A stretch of DNA of 64,000 bases, from positions 114,069-178,068 of the forward strand of contig JAFGEQ010000002.1 in NCBI GenBank assembly GCA_016931515.1, in the 5' to 3' direction. The DNA comes from a candidate division CSSED10-310 bacterium (GTDB lineage: Bacteria; CSSED10-310). A program made the position numbers and the translations under genes. The notes beneath the pieces are model-generated. The model ran no database searches. It was not told where the DNA came from and worked only from the letters and a program-made list of their open reading frames with translations. Of this stretch, positions 45,808-56,500 are shown piece by piece (within the stretch, counting starts at the first letter, position 1; each line of letters opens with the position of its first letter).

Positions 45808-48800
45808 CTATAAAGGATCAGCGCATGATCCCAATCCCAGCGCTGCCAGGAATATGCTTTGCGCATCACCGGCAGTCACATCCTCATCCGCGTTGCAGTC
45901 CGCCGCACACCATTCCGGATCCGATGGAACATACGTCCCCAGCGCAATCTGAAATGCCATCTGAGCATCTCCTGCCGTGATCTCGCCATTCAAGTTAACA
46001 TCGCCGCTGTTAATGCATGGATCCGGTGTCGCAGTCGGTTCGGAACATGGAGCGGAGGAGAAAATTACCACATCATCGATATATGAACCCCGATAGTCAT
46101 TGATCATGCCGTCGACAGAATTGAAATTGAATTTAAGATAAATGTTGTGCCCGACATAATCATTCATATCCAGAACATATTCCTGCCAGCCGCCTGAATT
46201 CCCTTCAACCGTCAGCAGATTGATCACGGACTGCCCCTGAACCTGGATCTGGATGGTCAGAATATCGTAACCGCCATATTCTTCACCTTCATGCCAATAC
46301 CAGACGTGATATTCCGCATCGGTGATCGCTGTCAGATCAATAAGTTCCGATGTCAGTGTACCCTCGGTCGTCCCCACATCGTAATTGCATTGCGGTTCCT
46401 GGCCGTAATACCAGCTGCTCACTCCGGAATGATTCTCAGGGCAGCTCCCCGATGCATTCGTGTGATGCCACAAACCGCTGTGCGTCCAGGCTCCCGGTCC
46501 CGACTCCATATCATCGCTGAAATACACAACCTGTTCCCAGGTGACAAAGGAATAATTATCGCCGCCGTTGTCCTCGATGGTCGTATTCCCGGCGATATCC
46601 GTCGACTGCACGTAGAACACATATTCCGTGCAATCCAGCAATCCCGTCAATGAAATGACATGATCTGTTGTCTTTACACTGGACGACACTTCCTCGGTCG
46701 GAAAATCTGTCCCGTAGAATACAACGCTGTCGGATTCCTCATCCGTCACCCAGTGGATAACGGCCTGGCTATAGCTGACTCCGGTCACTTCCACATTGTT
46801 TATCTGAGGAGGTACGCCATCGATAACCGCGGTGGCAGTGACTTCGATGTTGACGCCGCCATGCCCGTCATCTTCATCGATGTACACCGCCTGGATCTGG
46901 TTCCCGTGCTGGACTTCCAGAATACCATTGCCAACGACGGCAGATCCCTCCGAAATCGTTACCGTATCCTGGAAAACAAACGTGGAATTCCCGGTTTCCG
47001 TTAAAACGAATGTTTCCGTATCGCCGTTATCGGAACTGAGAGTCACCGGAACGGTGTCCGGTCCTCCCGGATTCTCATCCAGATCGAGATCCCGCACTGT
47101 GACGACCGCAAACGAATCCGGCTGATATTGCGCCATATCAAACATGATGGTTCCATCGCTGGACAACGCAAAGTCCATTCCAAGATCCGGGTTCCCATAC
47201 AGCGTCCATTCACACATTTCCAGCTCCGTATAGTCCCATCCGTTCATCTGGTATACCTGGGTCAACCCATTCTGCATCGATTCACCCTGCGTCATACCGC
47301 CGGACATGACCCCGCTGGAGAAAAAATAATCCAGCGACTGGCTGGAACCGTCGGACGGTCCGCTCCACCCCGGACACCCATATGCCACCCTCGTGGATCC
47401 TACAAACCCGACCGCGCCCTGCTCGATCATGCGCGCGCCGATGCTGATTTCCGACGTTTCGCTGTTGCTGCATGCATCCGCAAAAATTATCGCAGGATAA
47501 TTGTCGTCGAGTAACGGACAGATCGATGTGTCGACAAACGGCTGTGACGGATACAGCTCATAACATGCCGTTGCTGATCCGTGGCCGGCCCAGTTCACAA
47601 ACGCAAAGGTATTGCTTGTCCAGACACTCTGCACGTTTGAATAACTGGCGTTGTAATCGCAGGAATAGCTGCTCTGCGGAACCTCATACATCCGCGTCAT
47701 GGTCCAGTCTTCCATTCCGGGCTGATCCACCTTCGCTTCCATGAGTACCGCGTTGTCCGTATCATCCCAGAAGAATGTCCCGATCAGCAGGACATTTTTC
47801 TTGAACGACGGGTCATCCGTCATTTCATACGCAATCGTTTTTTCCACGACATGCTGCACCGTCGATGGTGTACTCCATGGAATCCGGCCCACGTTTACCT
47901 CGGAATAAAAATCGCACGAATCGCCGGAACCCAGATACACCTGGTTGCTGTTGGCGTCCCAGGACTGGTTGTCCGGCAGTGACAGCTCGGCAAAATAGAA
48001 ATCCGTATCCGGATCATCGGAAATATGACGCATGGGAACATTGGCCATAGCACCCACAAGGCATACATCCTCAATACCCCATTCCGCGGATGGATATTTT
48101 TCTCTCAGGAAATTACGCATCTTCTGGGCCAGGTCAACACCCGGGTAGGTCGAATTGATCCATTCCGTTGTCACCGAAGTGGCTGTCCGGCCCTTGATGA
48201 TTTCCCAATCAACAAGGTCTGCTGCAACCGTCTGCAGGGCGCTTGTTGTGATCAACACGTATTCGTAAAGACCCCTGCTTCCGGGATTCGACGGATACCA
48301 GGCCTGAGCCTGATCATAGTTCAGTATCAGCGACTGGGCTCTCTGCTCCATTCTCGGCTGATTATCGATCATCGCCGGCTGGCTGCTCACGGGCATCCGG
48401 TAATGGACGTCAAGCGTGATATCGGGATAATAGACCAATGTCCCGGAAACAGGCCGGTATTGATACGGGCTGACCCTGATGTCCACAATATTGTATTTCC
48501 GGAAACCGCCGGACCGGACATATTCGGCTATCGCAGCCGGATAAAGATCATCGGAACCATATACCGCTCTCTGATTGTCCTCAAAAAGACGGGACTCCTT
48601 CGAATCAGACCGTACATCGCCTGTTTCGATCGTCCGCGGTGCAGGTGCAGGCGGAATGTCGATACCGTCCAGTTCCTGCGGTGTTCCGGTACGGACACTC
48701 AGTGACTCGTAAACCGCTCCGGGAGGTATCGCGACGGCGTAAATCCGCGCCGGCAGTCGCGGGCATCCGGGCTCCCTTAAATACCCATATCCTGAGATCG

Positions 48801-48951
48801 AAACCTCATCGCCTCCGTCCTGCTCCAGCATATTGTCCATCAAGACAGGTACGGTAACCGATATCCTGCCCGATTCTCCCCGAACCGTTCCGGGAATAAG
48901 ACCAAGCATGAATATAAAACCTAACAATCCTATCGCGATTTTATGTCTCAT
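45808..48951 (-). CDS. Secreted C25 (gingipain-like) cysteine peptidase with Fn3-like, MAM-like and dockerin modules
   Basis: 1047 residues from the ATG at 48949-48951, which follows GGAGG and opens a signal peptide (IAIGLLGFIFMLGLIPG); an in-frame start 44 codons upstream has no support. A C25 prodomain-like region (about 30-220) precedes the catalytic domain, with H457 (WAGHGSATACYE) and C494 (FADACSNSETSE) as probable dyad. An Ig-like and an Fn3-like domain follow (PQINNVEVTG..., HWVTDEESDS), then a MAM-like module opening with YFSDDMESGPGAW. A short TPDP linker leads to the C-terminal dockerin pair (DVNLNGEITAGD, DCNADEDVTAGD). The protein stops right after it. Single-gene unit with its own sigma-54-like promoter and terminator. 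Confidence 0.92.
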   Translation of the reverse strand: MRHKIAIGLLGFIFMLGLIPGTVRGESGRISVTVPVLMDNMLEQDGGDEVSISGYGYLREPGCPRLPARIYAVAIPPGAVYESLSVRTGTPQELDGIDIPPAPAPRTIETGDVRSDSKESRLFEDNQRAVYGSDDLYPAAIAEYVRSGGFRKYNIVDIRVSPYQYRPVSGTLVYYPDITLDVHYRMPVSSQPAMIDNQPRMEQRAQSLILNYDQAQAWYPSNPGSRGLYEYVLITTSALQTVAADLVDWEIIKGRTATSVTTEWINSTYPGVDLAQKMRNFLREKYPSAEWGIEDVCLVGAMANVPMRHISDDPDTDFYFAELSLPDNQSWDANSNQVYLGSGDSCDFYSEVNVGRIPWSTPSTVQHVVEKTIAYEMTDDPSFKKNVLLIGTFFWDDTDNAVLMEAKVDQPGMEDWTMTRMYEVPQSSYSCDYNASYSNVQSVWTSNTFAFVNWAGHGSATACYELYPSQPFVDTSICPLLDDNYPAIIFADACSNSETSEISIGARMIEQGAVGFVGSTRVAYGCPGWSGPSDGSSQSLDYFFSSGVMSGGMTQGESMQNGLTQVYQMNGWDYTELEMCEWTLYGNPDLGMDFALSSDGTIMFDMAQYQPDSFAVVTVRDLDLDENPGGPDTVPVTLSSDNGDTETFVLTETGNSTFVFQDTVTISEGSAVVGNGILEVQHGNQIQAVYIDEDDGHGGVNIEVTATAVIDGVPPQINNVEVTGVSYSQAVIHWVTDEESDSVVFYGTDFPTEEVSSSVKTTDHVISLTGLLDCTEYVFYVQSTDIAGNTTIEDNGGDNYSFVTWEQVVYFSDDMESGPGAWTHSGLWHHTNASGSCPENHSGVSSWYYGQEPQCNYDVGTTEGTLTSELIDLTAITDAEYHVWYWHEGEEYGGYDILTIQIQVQGQSVINLLTVEGNSGGWQEYVLDMNDYVGHNIYLKFNFNSVDGMINDYRGSYIDDVVIFSSAPCSEPTATPDPCINSGDVNLNGEITAGDAQMAFQIALGTYVPSDPEWCAADCNADEDVTAGDAQSIFLAALGLGSCADPL

Positions 48952-48983
48952 AAGATACCTCCATTTCCAATAATAAACGAGAA

Positions 48984-49000
48984 GGCAAATATGTTGCCAA
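48984..49000 (-). promoter_or_regulatory. Sigma-54 (-24/-12) promoter of the second C25 peptidase gene
   Basis: Minus-strand TTGGCAACATATTTGCC: perfect GG-GC spacing, TTGGCA and TTGC elements intact. Expected start about 20-25 bases before the ATG, leaving room for the SD. Confidence 0.65.
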
Positions 49001-49139
49001 ATACTCATTATTGAGATTTTTATCTGGTTTAATCTGTGGATCGCGGCGAGGGAAAGCACTTTGTGCAGATTATATTTTATCACTTAACAACCGCACACAA
49101 TTTTTAAGGAGGAGGTGGAGTATCTGTCAAGTCTTTCAG

Positions 49140-50405
49140 TTAAAGAGCGCTGAAAGATCCCCATTCAGTCACGTTCCAGGCCAGGAGATCAAACGATTCG
49201 GCATCGAAACAGGCTCCCCAGAACCGCAATCCGCCGGTTAAAGTGACACCGGCTGGCCATTGAAACGCCAGCAGGACTTCCGACCGGTACTGACCGCGTT
49301 GAATCGTCCCGGTGACCCAGTCCACATTCGGGGTGAAATCGGGATAAAACCAGAAGCCGCCGCAAGCATCCAGAATGATGACTTCGATGACATCGAGCGC
49401 TTCAGTGCCCGGATTGCCTGTCCTCCGTTCAAGAACGAACCAGTCGTCTGCGCCCGTTGCCATAGACGGGATATAAAGGCTGTAATGGAGCCCGTCCGGC
49501 ACCGGCAAATCGGAATACTCAAACCATTGCGCATCACGCCCTATATTGCATGTGCCGTATTTCATGTAAGCGACTCCTTCATCACCCCAGCCGGTTCCCC
49601 ACGAGTTCTTGACGAACCAGGCACCGGTGCCGCCGCACATCGCATCATCCCATCCGACGATGATAACACCGTGGTTGATCGGTTGAGTGGCTGCATTTTC
49701 ATAGCATCCGGCAGTATAGAACATGAAATTGTTGTAGACCGTCATGCTGCAGGACAGGGCACCGTGGTAAAGCAAGGCATATTTCAGGGAGTTGATGCTG
49801 TACGGAACCGGGTAAGCTCCGGCGATCCAGCCGACCGGCGAACAGTCGTTTTGCAGGCAATCGCCATCCTCATCGATATAGGGATAACAGGATTCCTCCA
49901 CCAGGCCATAGTCCCGCAATGCCGTCCATCCGTTGATGAAACCGCCATCGCAGCCGTAACCGTTGGCATTGCAGTCGAGCAGCTGCTGTTCAGAGAGGTC
50001 CATCTCTATACCGGTTGCGAGCAGGGCTGCCGATTCGGCTCCACCGATCAGGGAAAACGCCCAGCAGGGGAAACAATCACCCATCCCCTGCTGACGGGCG
50101 GGGGTATATCCGCCGTTTTCGCGCCAATCAAACCGGGTTGGGAAAGTCATGGATTCGACCAGTGGATTGGGTGTCGGCCAAGCCGCAGGCGCAGCGGTTG
50201 TGGAGCCGTAATGCGACATGAGCAACCCGGGATCGCGAATAAAACAGGTGGACACACCGGTCTGACCTGCGATCCAATCCTGCCGGTTGGCGTCAATATC
50301 CTGATTGATCCGGTATAACATGTCATTTTCGTCATCGGAAATTGCCATGACCGGTAGGCTGATAATGAGCAGCAGCGCAAAAATGAGTAAAAAACAATTT
50401 TTCAT
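49140..50405 (-). CDS. Secreted papain-like (C1) cysteine peptidase with the shared C-terminal domain
   Basis: 421 residues. Signal peptide 1-21, short pro-region (about 25-85), then a C1A catalytic domain (about 88-285): C114 (GDCFPCWAFS), H245 (PINHGVIIVGWDD) and N267 (FVKNSWGTGWGDEG), with the substrate-site GCDGG. From about 300 to the end lies the same C-terminal domain as in the proteins at 11-12.3 kb and 53.5-57.2 kb: IILDACGGFWFYPDF, FQWPAG, GGLRFWGACFD. Likely extracellular. It starts 80 bases after the radical SAM gene on the same strand. No dockerin is present, so its attachment, if any, would be through this domain. Confidence 0.93.
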   Translation of the reverse strand: MKNCFLLIFALLLIISLPVMAISDDENDMLYRINQDIDANRQDWIAGQTGVSTCFIRDPGLLMSHYGSTTAAPAAWPTPNPLVESMTFPTRFDWRENGGYTPARQQGMGDCFPCWAFSLIGGAESAALLATGIEMDLSEQQLLDCNANGYGCDGGFINGWTALRDYGLVEESCYPYIDEDGDCLQNDCSPVGWIAGAYPVPYSINSLKYALLYHGALSCSMTVYNNFMFYTAGCYENAATQPINHGVIIVGWDDAMCGGTGAWFVKNSWGTGWGDEGVAYMKYGTCNIGRDAQWFEYSDLPVPDGLHYSLYIPSMATGADDWFVLERRTGNPGTEALDVIEVIILDACGGFWFYPDFTPNVDWVTGTIQRGQYRSEVLLAFQWPAGVTLTGGLRFWGACFDAESFDLLAWNVTEWGSFSAL

Positions 50406-50485
50406 CAGATGTCTCCGGAGTCATCCATTCAGATGCAATAAAACCTATAAGAAACAGGAAGATCCGTCAATGGTTGTTGGTGCAT

Positions 50486-51658
50486 TCATATACAGGCTCC
50501 GTAAGGGATCATGCAGTAACTGCACACCGGCAGCCAGCCTTCTTTCGCAATAGTGCGCCGGATCCATGTGTATTCCGAACCGTACCAAATATCGCGAAAT
50601 GAAGTCATCCTGACATTACCAACCGAATAAAAATGGCAGAAATGCGCAGGTATCACCGATCCATCCGGGTAGATGTACGTTCCGAGACGGAACAACGGGC
50701 ATTTGAATCCGGGTACATCCGGCATGGGTCGTGGCCGATAATAATTTTGAAGATCCCGGATACTCAGATCGGGTACGAATTCGATGTGGAGATCACGTTT
50801 CGTCCGGGCAACGATTCTGAGTTGATTAATCGCTGCAGAGATGTCACCGATGTCGAACTGGTCGGTATCGATTTGTTCCCCCCATGTCCAGCGAGGGTTC
50901 TGACGCGGATCTTGAGTACAGGCACTCACAGACGCCAGATCCAACGAGCTGAAATGAAAGAAATGCTGAACGGAAAACCGGCGGATGCCGAATTCGGACA
51001 GATACTGCACCGTCGACAGCAGGTGCGGGATGGTTTCCGGTGTCATCACGATAATGGCATTGACACCCGGCGCTTTCGATCCGTATTCGCGGATAAGCTG
51101 ATGCAAGGTTGCCAGGGAGCGGTCCAGTTGGGCGAAATTCCCATTTCCGCGGATGCTCTCGTACACATCGTTCACACCATCGATGGAAATATACAAATGC
51201 CGGATGCCGGCTTTAAAGAGGTCCGCCGCGCAATCCTCCAGAAGCAATCCATTGGTCCCGACTCCGACATGCATGCGGTATCGTTGTGACAATCTTTCTA
51301 CAATCGGGATCGTGTGTTCTGATAACAGGGGTTCGCCCCCGCTGAGCAGCACTTTCGGTTTGAATGTACCGATCTGATCGAGGAAATCGCACCAATTTTT
51401 CCATGACATTTCCCGGCTGAAATCGGTATTCGGCGGAATGCGTTCCGGTCGACTCAAATTTGCCTGCAGTCCGCAGATCCGGCAATGCAGGTTGCATCGC
51501 ATGGTCGGCGCCATGTAAATGACGGCGGGAAGCGGTACGCGGCACCCCGGAACGGTGATGTCTTTTTTAGCCAATTCTATCTTCAGACGATTGAGCAGTA
51601 ACGACGGGTTGTGGATCATCCGAAGCAATTTCTCTTTGAACCGGTGTTGTATCATCAC
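50486..51658 (-). CDS. Radical SAM protein with SPASM/twitch-type C terminus
   Basis: 390 residues. The [4Fe-4S] cluster motif CxxxCxxC is C55, C59, C62 (MRCNLHCRICG), followed by the SAM-binding LLSGGEPLLS and VGTNGLLL, ISIDG. The C-terminal 90 residues have further cysteines (GFKCPLF, AHFCHF, VCSYCMIPYGACI) typical of a SPASM or twitch domain holding auxiliary clusters. Such proteins often modify peptides or enzymes (anaerobic sulfatase-type maturases, RiPP enzymes). The start is GTG (51656-51658), with an ATG one codon later as alternative; SD is weak. Upstream of the papain-like gene. No sulfatase or precursor peptide is obvious nearby. Confidence 0.9.
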   Translation of the reverse strand: MMIQHRFKEKLLRMIHNPSLLLNRLKIELAKKDITVPGCRVPLPAVIYMAPTMRCNLHCRICGLQANLSRPERIPPNTDFSREMSWKNWCDFLDQIGTFKPKVLLSGGEPLLSEHTIPIVERLSQRYRMHVGVGTNGLLLEDCAADLFKAGIRHLYISIDGVNDVYESIRGNGNFAQLDRSLATLHQLIREYGSKAPGVNAIIVMTPETIPHLLSTVQYLSEFGIRRFSVQHFFHFSSLDLASVSACTQDPRQNPRWTWGEQIDTDQFDIGDISAAINQLRIVARTKRDLHIEFVPDLSIRDLQNYYRPRPMPDVPGFKCPLFRLGTYIYPDGSVIPAHFCHFYSVGNVRMTSFRDIWYGSEYTWIRRTIAKEGWLPVCSYCMIPYGACI

Positions 51659-51745
51659 TCTTTTCTATCAAAACAGCAGGAACAATTCTACTGGTTTTAT
51701 CCGATTGCATTGAACTTTTTTAAAGGTCCTGCCGTTTCGCTCTCA

Positions 51746-51775
51746 AATAAAAAACCGGTCTGATCGACAGACCGG
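51746..51775 (-). terminator. Rho-independent terminator of the ATP-grasp gene
   Basis: Arms CCGGTCTG / CAGACCGG, 5-base loop, six T on the minus strand. It separates the ATP-grasp gene from the radical SAM gene. Confidence 0.88.
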
Positions 51776-51806
51776 CATTGAAATCGGACAACTCCGTGAG
51801 AGTGTT

Positions 51807-53186
51807 TTATTTGTCGGACACGAAGAATACCGGGACCATTCCGCCACCCTGGTGCACGTTGATGACGCTGCCTTCCGCAGCCCGGACGAACGCGCCGGCA
51901 AAATCTCCATCGTGGGACCAGAGATTCAGATTAACATTTTTAGGGGCGAATCCCTTAAAAACACCGGCTTCCACAACCGGGAATTCATCCCGAGGAATGG
52001 ATACGAAATCCTGAACCGTATAAACGATGTTGTCCCGAATCGACTGATCGATCATACCGTTCCATTTTCCATCATCCACAAAACGGCCGACCAGGACTCC
52101 AAAACCGCCATAACCATCATTGGGTTTCAAAACCAGTTTATCCCGGTTTTTCCGGACGAAGGGAATCAGGTCGACTTTCTCGCCCTTATAGTCCGTCTGT
52201 TTATCCAGTAGCGTCCTTGTCCACGGTATATGCCGCTTGTGTATCTCCTGCTCTTCTCTGGAAAAATATTGCGCATACTGCTCATCCGTTAAAATTTCCA
52301 GGATTGATTTCCAGTCACCCGATGCAGCACTGACAGGATTGATAAAACAAACTGCGTTATCGCGCAGGGCTTGGACAAGTTGCTGACTATCGTCCCAATA
52401 TGGATCAAGGATCACGTCATCGATGGCGTCACGGTAGATCAAATGAATCGGTTTACCGCGAAGTGTCAGTATTTTGCCATCGTACCTGAAGTCACGCGGA
52501 TCGCCGAACTCGGTGCTAAATCCCATCGCCTGGTAATACTCAACAAACGCCAGGAAATCACCGAGCACCGTTGAATCACGCTTGCAGACAAACGAAATGT
52601 TCGGTTTGTCGAGCGGTTGGATGCCTTTTCGATCACACCATTCCCGATATTTTTTGAAAAACGTCTTGAAATGCGATTTGACCAGCCAGTCGACATGAAA
52701 TTTATATTTATTCTGCAGTGTCTGAATGACCGGCAGATCCAGGAACATTTCGAGCATCTGATCATGCCAGCCCATACCGCTTGGATCGCCGCAATTGTAT
52801 TCCAGCAGTTTCAGTTCCTGCGTCTCAGGCATGTAGAAGATATCCAGCCGATTGATGATCTGGTGACCCGGGTATCCCGGGTTGATCGCAGCCAGGTCCG
52901 CCACCCGGCCGGCCATCCGTATCTGTTCCTTGAACAGGCCCTTCTTGAAATACAGGTCACCGATCTTGTTCAGCGATGAAATCAGGTTTTTCGTCACCGA
53001 CTGAAGAAGCGGAATCGCTTTCTGATCCATGAAATAAGGTTTTAGGAAAGTTGGAAACAGGTGATCGTCCATGAACATCTTTTTGTCGGTCATCCGCTCC
53101 GCCAGCGTCTGCATCTGAGCAGCCGGGTCGGTAACCGCCAGCGTATCGGCAAAATCCTTGTTGATTCGGTGAAGAATACTGGTCAT
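51807..53186 (-). CDS. Circularly permuted ATP-grasp / glutathionylspermidine-synthase-like ligase
   Basis: 459 residues, soluble. The ATP-grasp-type features sit in the C-terminal half: KLVLKPNDGYGGFGVLVGR (glycine-rich loop), VQDFVSIPRDEFP, and the closing segment NVNLNLWSHDGDFAGAF with VINVHQGGGMVPVFF. The N-terminal half has RLDIFYMPETQELKLLEYN, where the LEYN acidic site recalls the glutathionylspermidine-synthase/circularly permuted ATP-grasp group. Such enzymes form amide bonds using ATP. The substrate is unknown. It has its own terminator, so it is not co-transcribed with the radical SAM gene. The ATG follows AAAGGAG. Confidence 0.78.
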   Translation of the reverse strand: MTSILHRINKDFADTLAVTDPAAQMQTLAERMTDKKMFMDDHLFPTFLKPYFMDQKAIPLLQSVTKNLISSLNKIGDLYFKKGLFKEQIRMAGRVADLAAINPGYPGHQIINRLDIFYMPETQELKLLEYNCGDPSGMGWHDQMLEMFLDLPVIQTLQNKYKFHVDWLVKSHFKTFFKKYREWCDRKGIQPLDKPNISFVCKRDSTVLGDFLAFVEYYQAMGFSTEFGDPRDFRYDGKILTLRGKPIHLIYRDAIDDVILDPYWDDSQQLVQALRDNAVCFINPVSAASGDWKSILEILTDEQYAQYFSREEQEIHKRHIPWTRTLLDKQTDYKGEKVDLIPFVRKNRDKLVLKPNDGYGGFGVLVGRFVDDGKWNGMIDQSIRDNIVYTVQDFVSIPRDEFPVVEAGVFKGFAPKNVNLNLWSHDGDFAGAFVRAAEGSVINVHQGGGMVPVFFVSDK

Positions 53187-53515
53187 TGAAGGCTCCTTTC
53201 AGTTGAGGGCTCTAGGTTGTTTTGAATCATATATGATTTTCGCGGGACGAATCAATCGGGAGGAAAAGGAAGGAGCAGGCCATGAGGAAATGGTGAAAAG
53301 ACGAATAGATGATCGGACGACCCCGATGGTTGTAGGAGCGAAAAATCTTTCACCCCTCATGCGGGACGATGATCATTGATAGGGGAAGACGGGCAGGGGC
53401 AGAGGATTCCGCGTACGCACAATTTTCCGCATGTTATGACTCCTTGTAATTCGAGAACTGAACTGACGTTTTCAGTCAAGTTTATTAGACTGTCATTGAT
53501 GCAGGAGGATGGATC
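53187..53515. other. Intergenic stretch with a degenerate palindromic repeat
   Basis: 329 bases between divergent genes. No gene seen. It holds the start region of the ATP-grasp gene on the left, a copy of the GCGAAAAAT palindromic repeat near 53326-53360 and the leader of the beta-helix protein on the right (SD GGAGGATGG). No convincing promoter motif. Confidence 0.6.
53326..53360. repeat. Dispersed palindromic repeat, degenerate copy
   Basis: GATGGTTGTAGGAGCGAAAA followed by an imperfect complementary half. It shares GATGGTTG, GTAG and AGCGAAAAAT with the intact copy at 61958-61997. Palindrome of the type dispersed around RAYT transposases. Confidence 0.55.
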
Positions 53516-56500
53516 ATGACTAAAAGAACACGCTTCCTTACGAATCCATTTCAGTTTATTCAGCCGGGAATGACGTTTTTTCAGTGGTTGTTGCTGACTA
53601 TTGCAGCAGCGAGCATTGCATGTGCAGCTGATCTGCATGTTCCGGCGGATTACCCGACCATACAGGCGGCTGTCGATGCCGCCGAGGATGCAGACTGCAT
53701 ACTGGTTGCAGACGGAGTCTTTTCCGGTGACGGTTTCACAAACATCGAATTTAAGGACATCACGATGGCACTCCAATCAGAAAACGGTCCTCTCGGTTGC
53801 GTGATTGACTGTGAACACCAGTCAATCTTCTGCAACATCATCGGCATTCAGACTGGAACGTTGACGATCAGCGGATTCACCGTCATCAACGGATCGACAG
53901 GATACGAGGGCGGCTGCGCAATCCGAAGCTCCAACAGCTCACCCATTATTCAAAAATGCAACTTTTTCTATAACGGCGACATCGACAGAGAAATAAAAGG
54001 TGGCGCGCTTTTTTTCCTGGCCGGCGCTCCGGTCGTCGATCAGTGCCAATTCGAATTCAATGCAGCAGGATTGCATGGCGGAGCCATCGCCGCCCATTCT
54101 TCCGAGCCTCTGATCACCCATTGTACATTTACCGGTAATCTTGCACTCCGGGGCGGAGCCATCTACCTGTATAATTCCGAGGCCGTTATCGGAGGCGCGG
54201 AAGGCAGCGGCAATACATTCCATGATAACTGGGCACCCTACGGAGCTGATCTGTTCAGCGACTCGGAGACAGTTCATGATGCCCGTAACAACCTTTTCGA
54301 CGGTGATTTCGATTCGGATTTCTATGTCCTTCCGGGAACCCAGTTTGATCTGACCGGCAGCACGATTCAGCAGGCACCCATCGAATCCGATGTATATGTT
54401 TCGCCGGACGGCAGTGACCTGAATGACGGGTTGAGTGTAACGACTCCGTTCAAGACGATCCGTTATGCACTGTCCAGACTGTCAGCCGGCGCCTCCAACC
54501 CGTTGACGGTACATCTCTCGAGCAGCGTTTTCTCCATTGCCGGCTCCGGGCAGACCTTTCCTCTGCCGCTGCTGGATCACGTCAGAATTTTAGGAACGGG
54601 ATCGGATCGGACTATTCTCGACGCCACCGGAATCGAATCCCTGTTTCTGGACATGCATGGGAATGGGTGCATTCTGGAGAAGCTCGGACTTGTCAACGCA
54701 ACCGGCCGCGCCGTCGCTTTCGATTATGGTGAACTGACGGTGGACAATTGCCGGTTCGCCGACAATATCGATGAAGGAGGTCTCCGCATCGGGAATGAAT
54801 CGTATGCCGCCGTGTCAGATTCCGTGTTCGAGAACAATCAGTCGGACGGTTTCAACAGCCAGGGGAGCGCCATTGAAATGGATCTGCAGGCTGATATGGA
54901 TGCATGGAACTGCGATTTCATCTCCAACAGCGCCTATTACGGCGGAGCTCTGCACCTGAACGCTGGAACGGCCAGTCTGGATAACTGCCGTTTTTCCGGC
55001 AATACCGCCGAATATGGAGGGTCAATCGCCACATCCCAACGATGCACTCTGATTCTCAGGAATTCGGATATCAGCAACAGTTCAGCGGTCACTCGGGGTG
55101 GAGCAATCAACTGCCAGGGTGTTCATCTCGGGGAGATCACCGGTTGCGTGTTTCATAACAACACCATGCCGATGATCGATCCGAACAGCATGGGTGGCGC
55201 CATCTACTTCGGATATCAGAACGGAATGGAAAGCTGCACGATCCGGGAATGCAGTTTTATCGGTAATGCAGCCGGGTTCGGCGGAGCGGTCTATATTGAT
55301 GAAAATTGCCCTACCGTGATCGAAAACTCAAGTTTTGAAAAGAACCAGGCATTCGGCGGAGGAGCGATCGGTGTCACGCAGAACGGTCTGACACTGGGAG
55401 GATCGCTCGAAACCGGCAACGAGTTTTCCGGTAACAGGGCCGGTGCGGGAGCGGACCTTTTCAGCTTCCATGCAACCGGTGATGTCATGAGTGCCCGTTT
55501 CAATGTCTTCGATGGCAACATCCAATCCGATTACTTTATATCACCGGTTGACCGGTTTAATCTGACCGGATCAACCGGGTCAATCAAACAGGTTTTTATG
55601 GATATGTATGTGTCGCCACTGGGAGATGACGCGAATTCCGGTATCACTCCCGTGCAGCCGGTCCGGAGTCTGACTCACGCCCTCCGGCGCATTGTCGGTT
55701 CAGAGACGAATCCTCTGTTGCTGCATGTGGCGGCCGGTCATTATTCTGAACTTGATACCGGCGAAACATTTCCGCTGCCGTGTCTGCCATGGGTTACTGT
55801 TGTGACTGAAGGAGAAGGATCTCCGATCATCAACGGGAATGGTGTGGATTCAATCTGGGTGGCATGCAACGAGAATCCCGTGATTGAGAATATGGTTCTT
55901 CAGGGTGGAAACAGAGCCATCATGTGTTCCTACAACACTATCCTCACATTGAGGGATTCCTGGATTCTGAACAATGTTACCGGCGGTTCCGGGGGTGGGA
56001 TCTGGAGCGGCTGGACCGGAAGTCTCAAAATGGAGCACTGCCGGTTTTCCGGGAATGCAGCCGAGGGCAACGGTGGTGCGATATATTGTTCACGTAACGA
56101 TGAAATATCCCAGGCGCTCCAGGTCTGGGACTGCATATTCACCGGGAATTCGGCCGCCAACGGCGGTGCGATCTCCCAGCATCGCGGCAAGGGATACATC
56201 GCCTGTTGTTTGTTCGACGGCAACCAGGCAGACTACGGCGGCGGCTATCACTGCGATGACCAGGTGACAACCCGGATCGACAGCTGCCTGTTCACCGCAA
56301 ACGACGCCGGTATCAGTGGCACCGCGCTGTTTATTCAAAGCAATTCATCACCGGCAATCCGGTATTGCACGGTGACGCAGAATCTGGGGCCGTTCGGCGG
56401 GGAGGCGGTGCTCAGCCGCTGGTCCCATCCGCTGATTTCGCACTGCATCGTATGGAACAATGCAGCGAATGAAATAGACACGTTCGGCTATGAAGCGACT

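Noticed and set aside
49140-53186. RiPP biosynthetic gene cluster
   Set aside because: A terminator lies between ATP-grasp and radical SAM genes and no precursor-like peptide is visible; kept only as a low-interest note.
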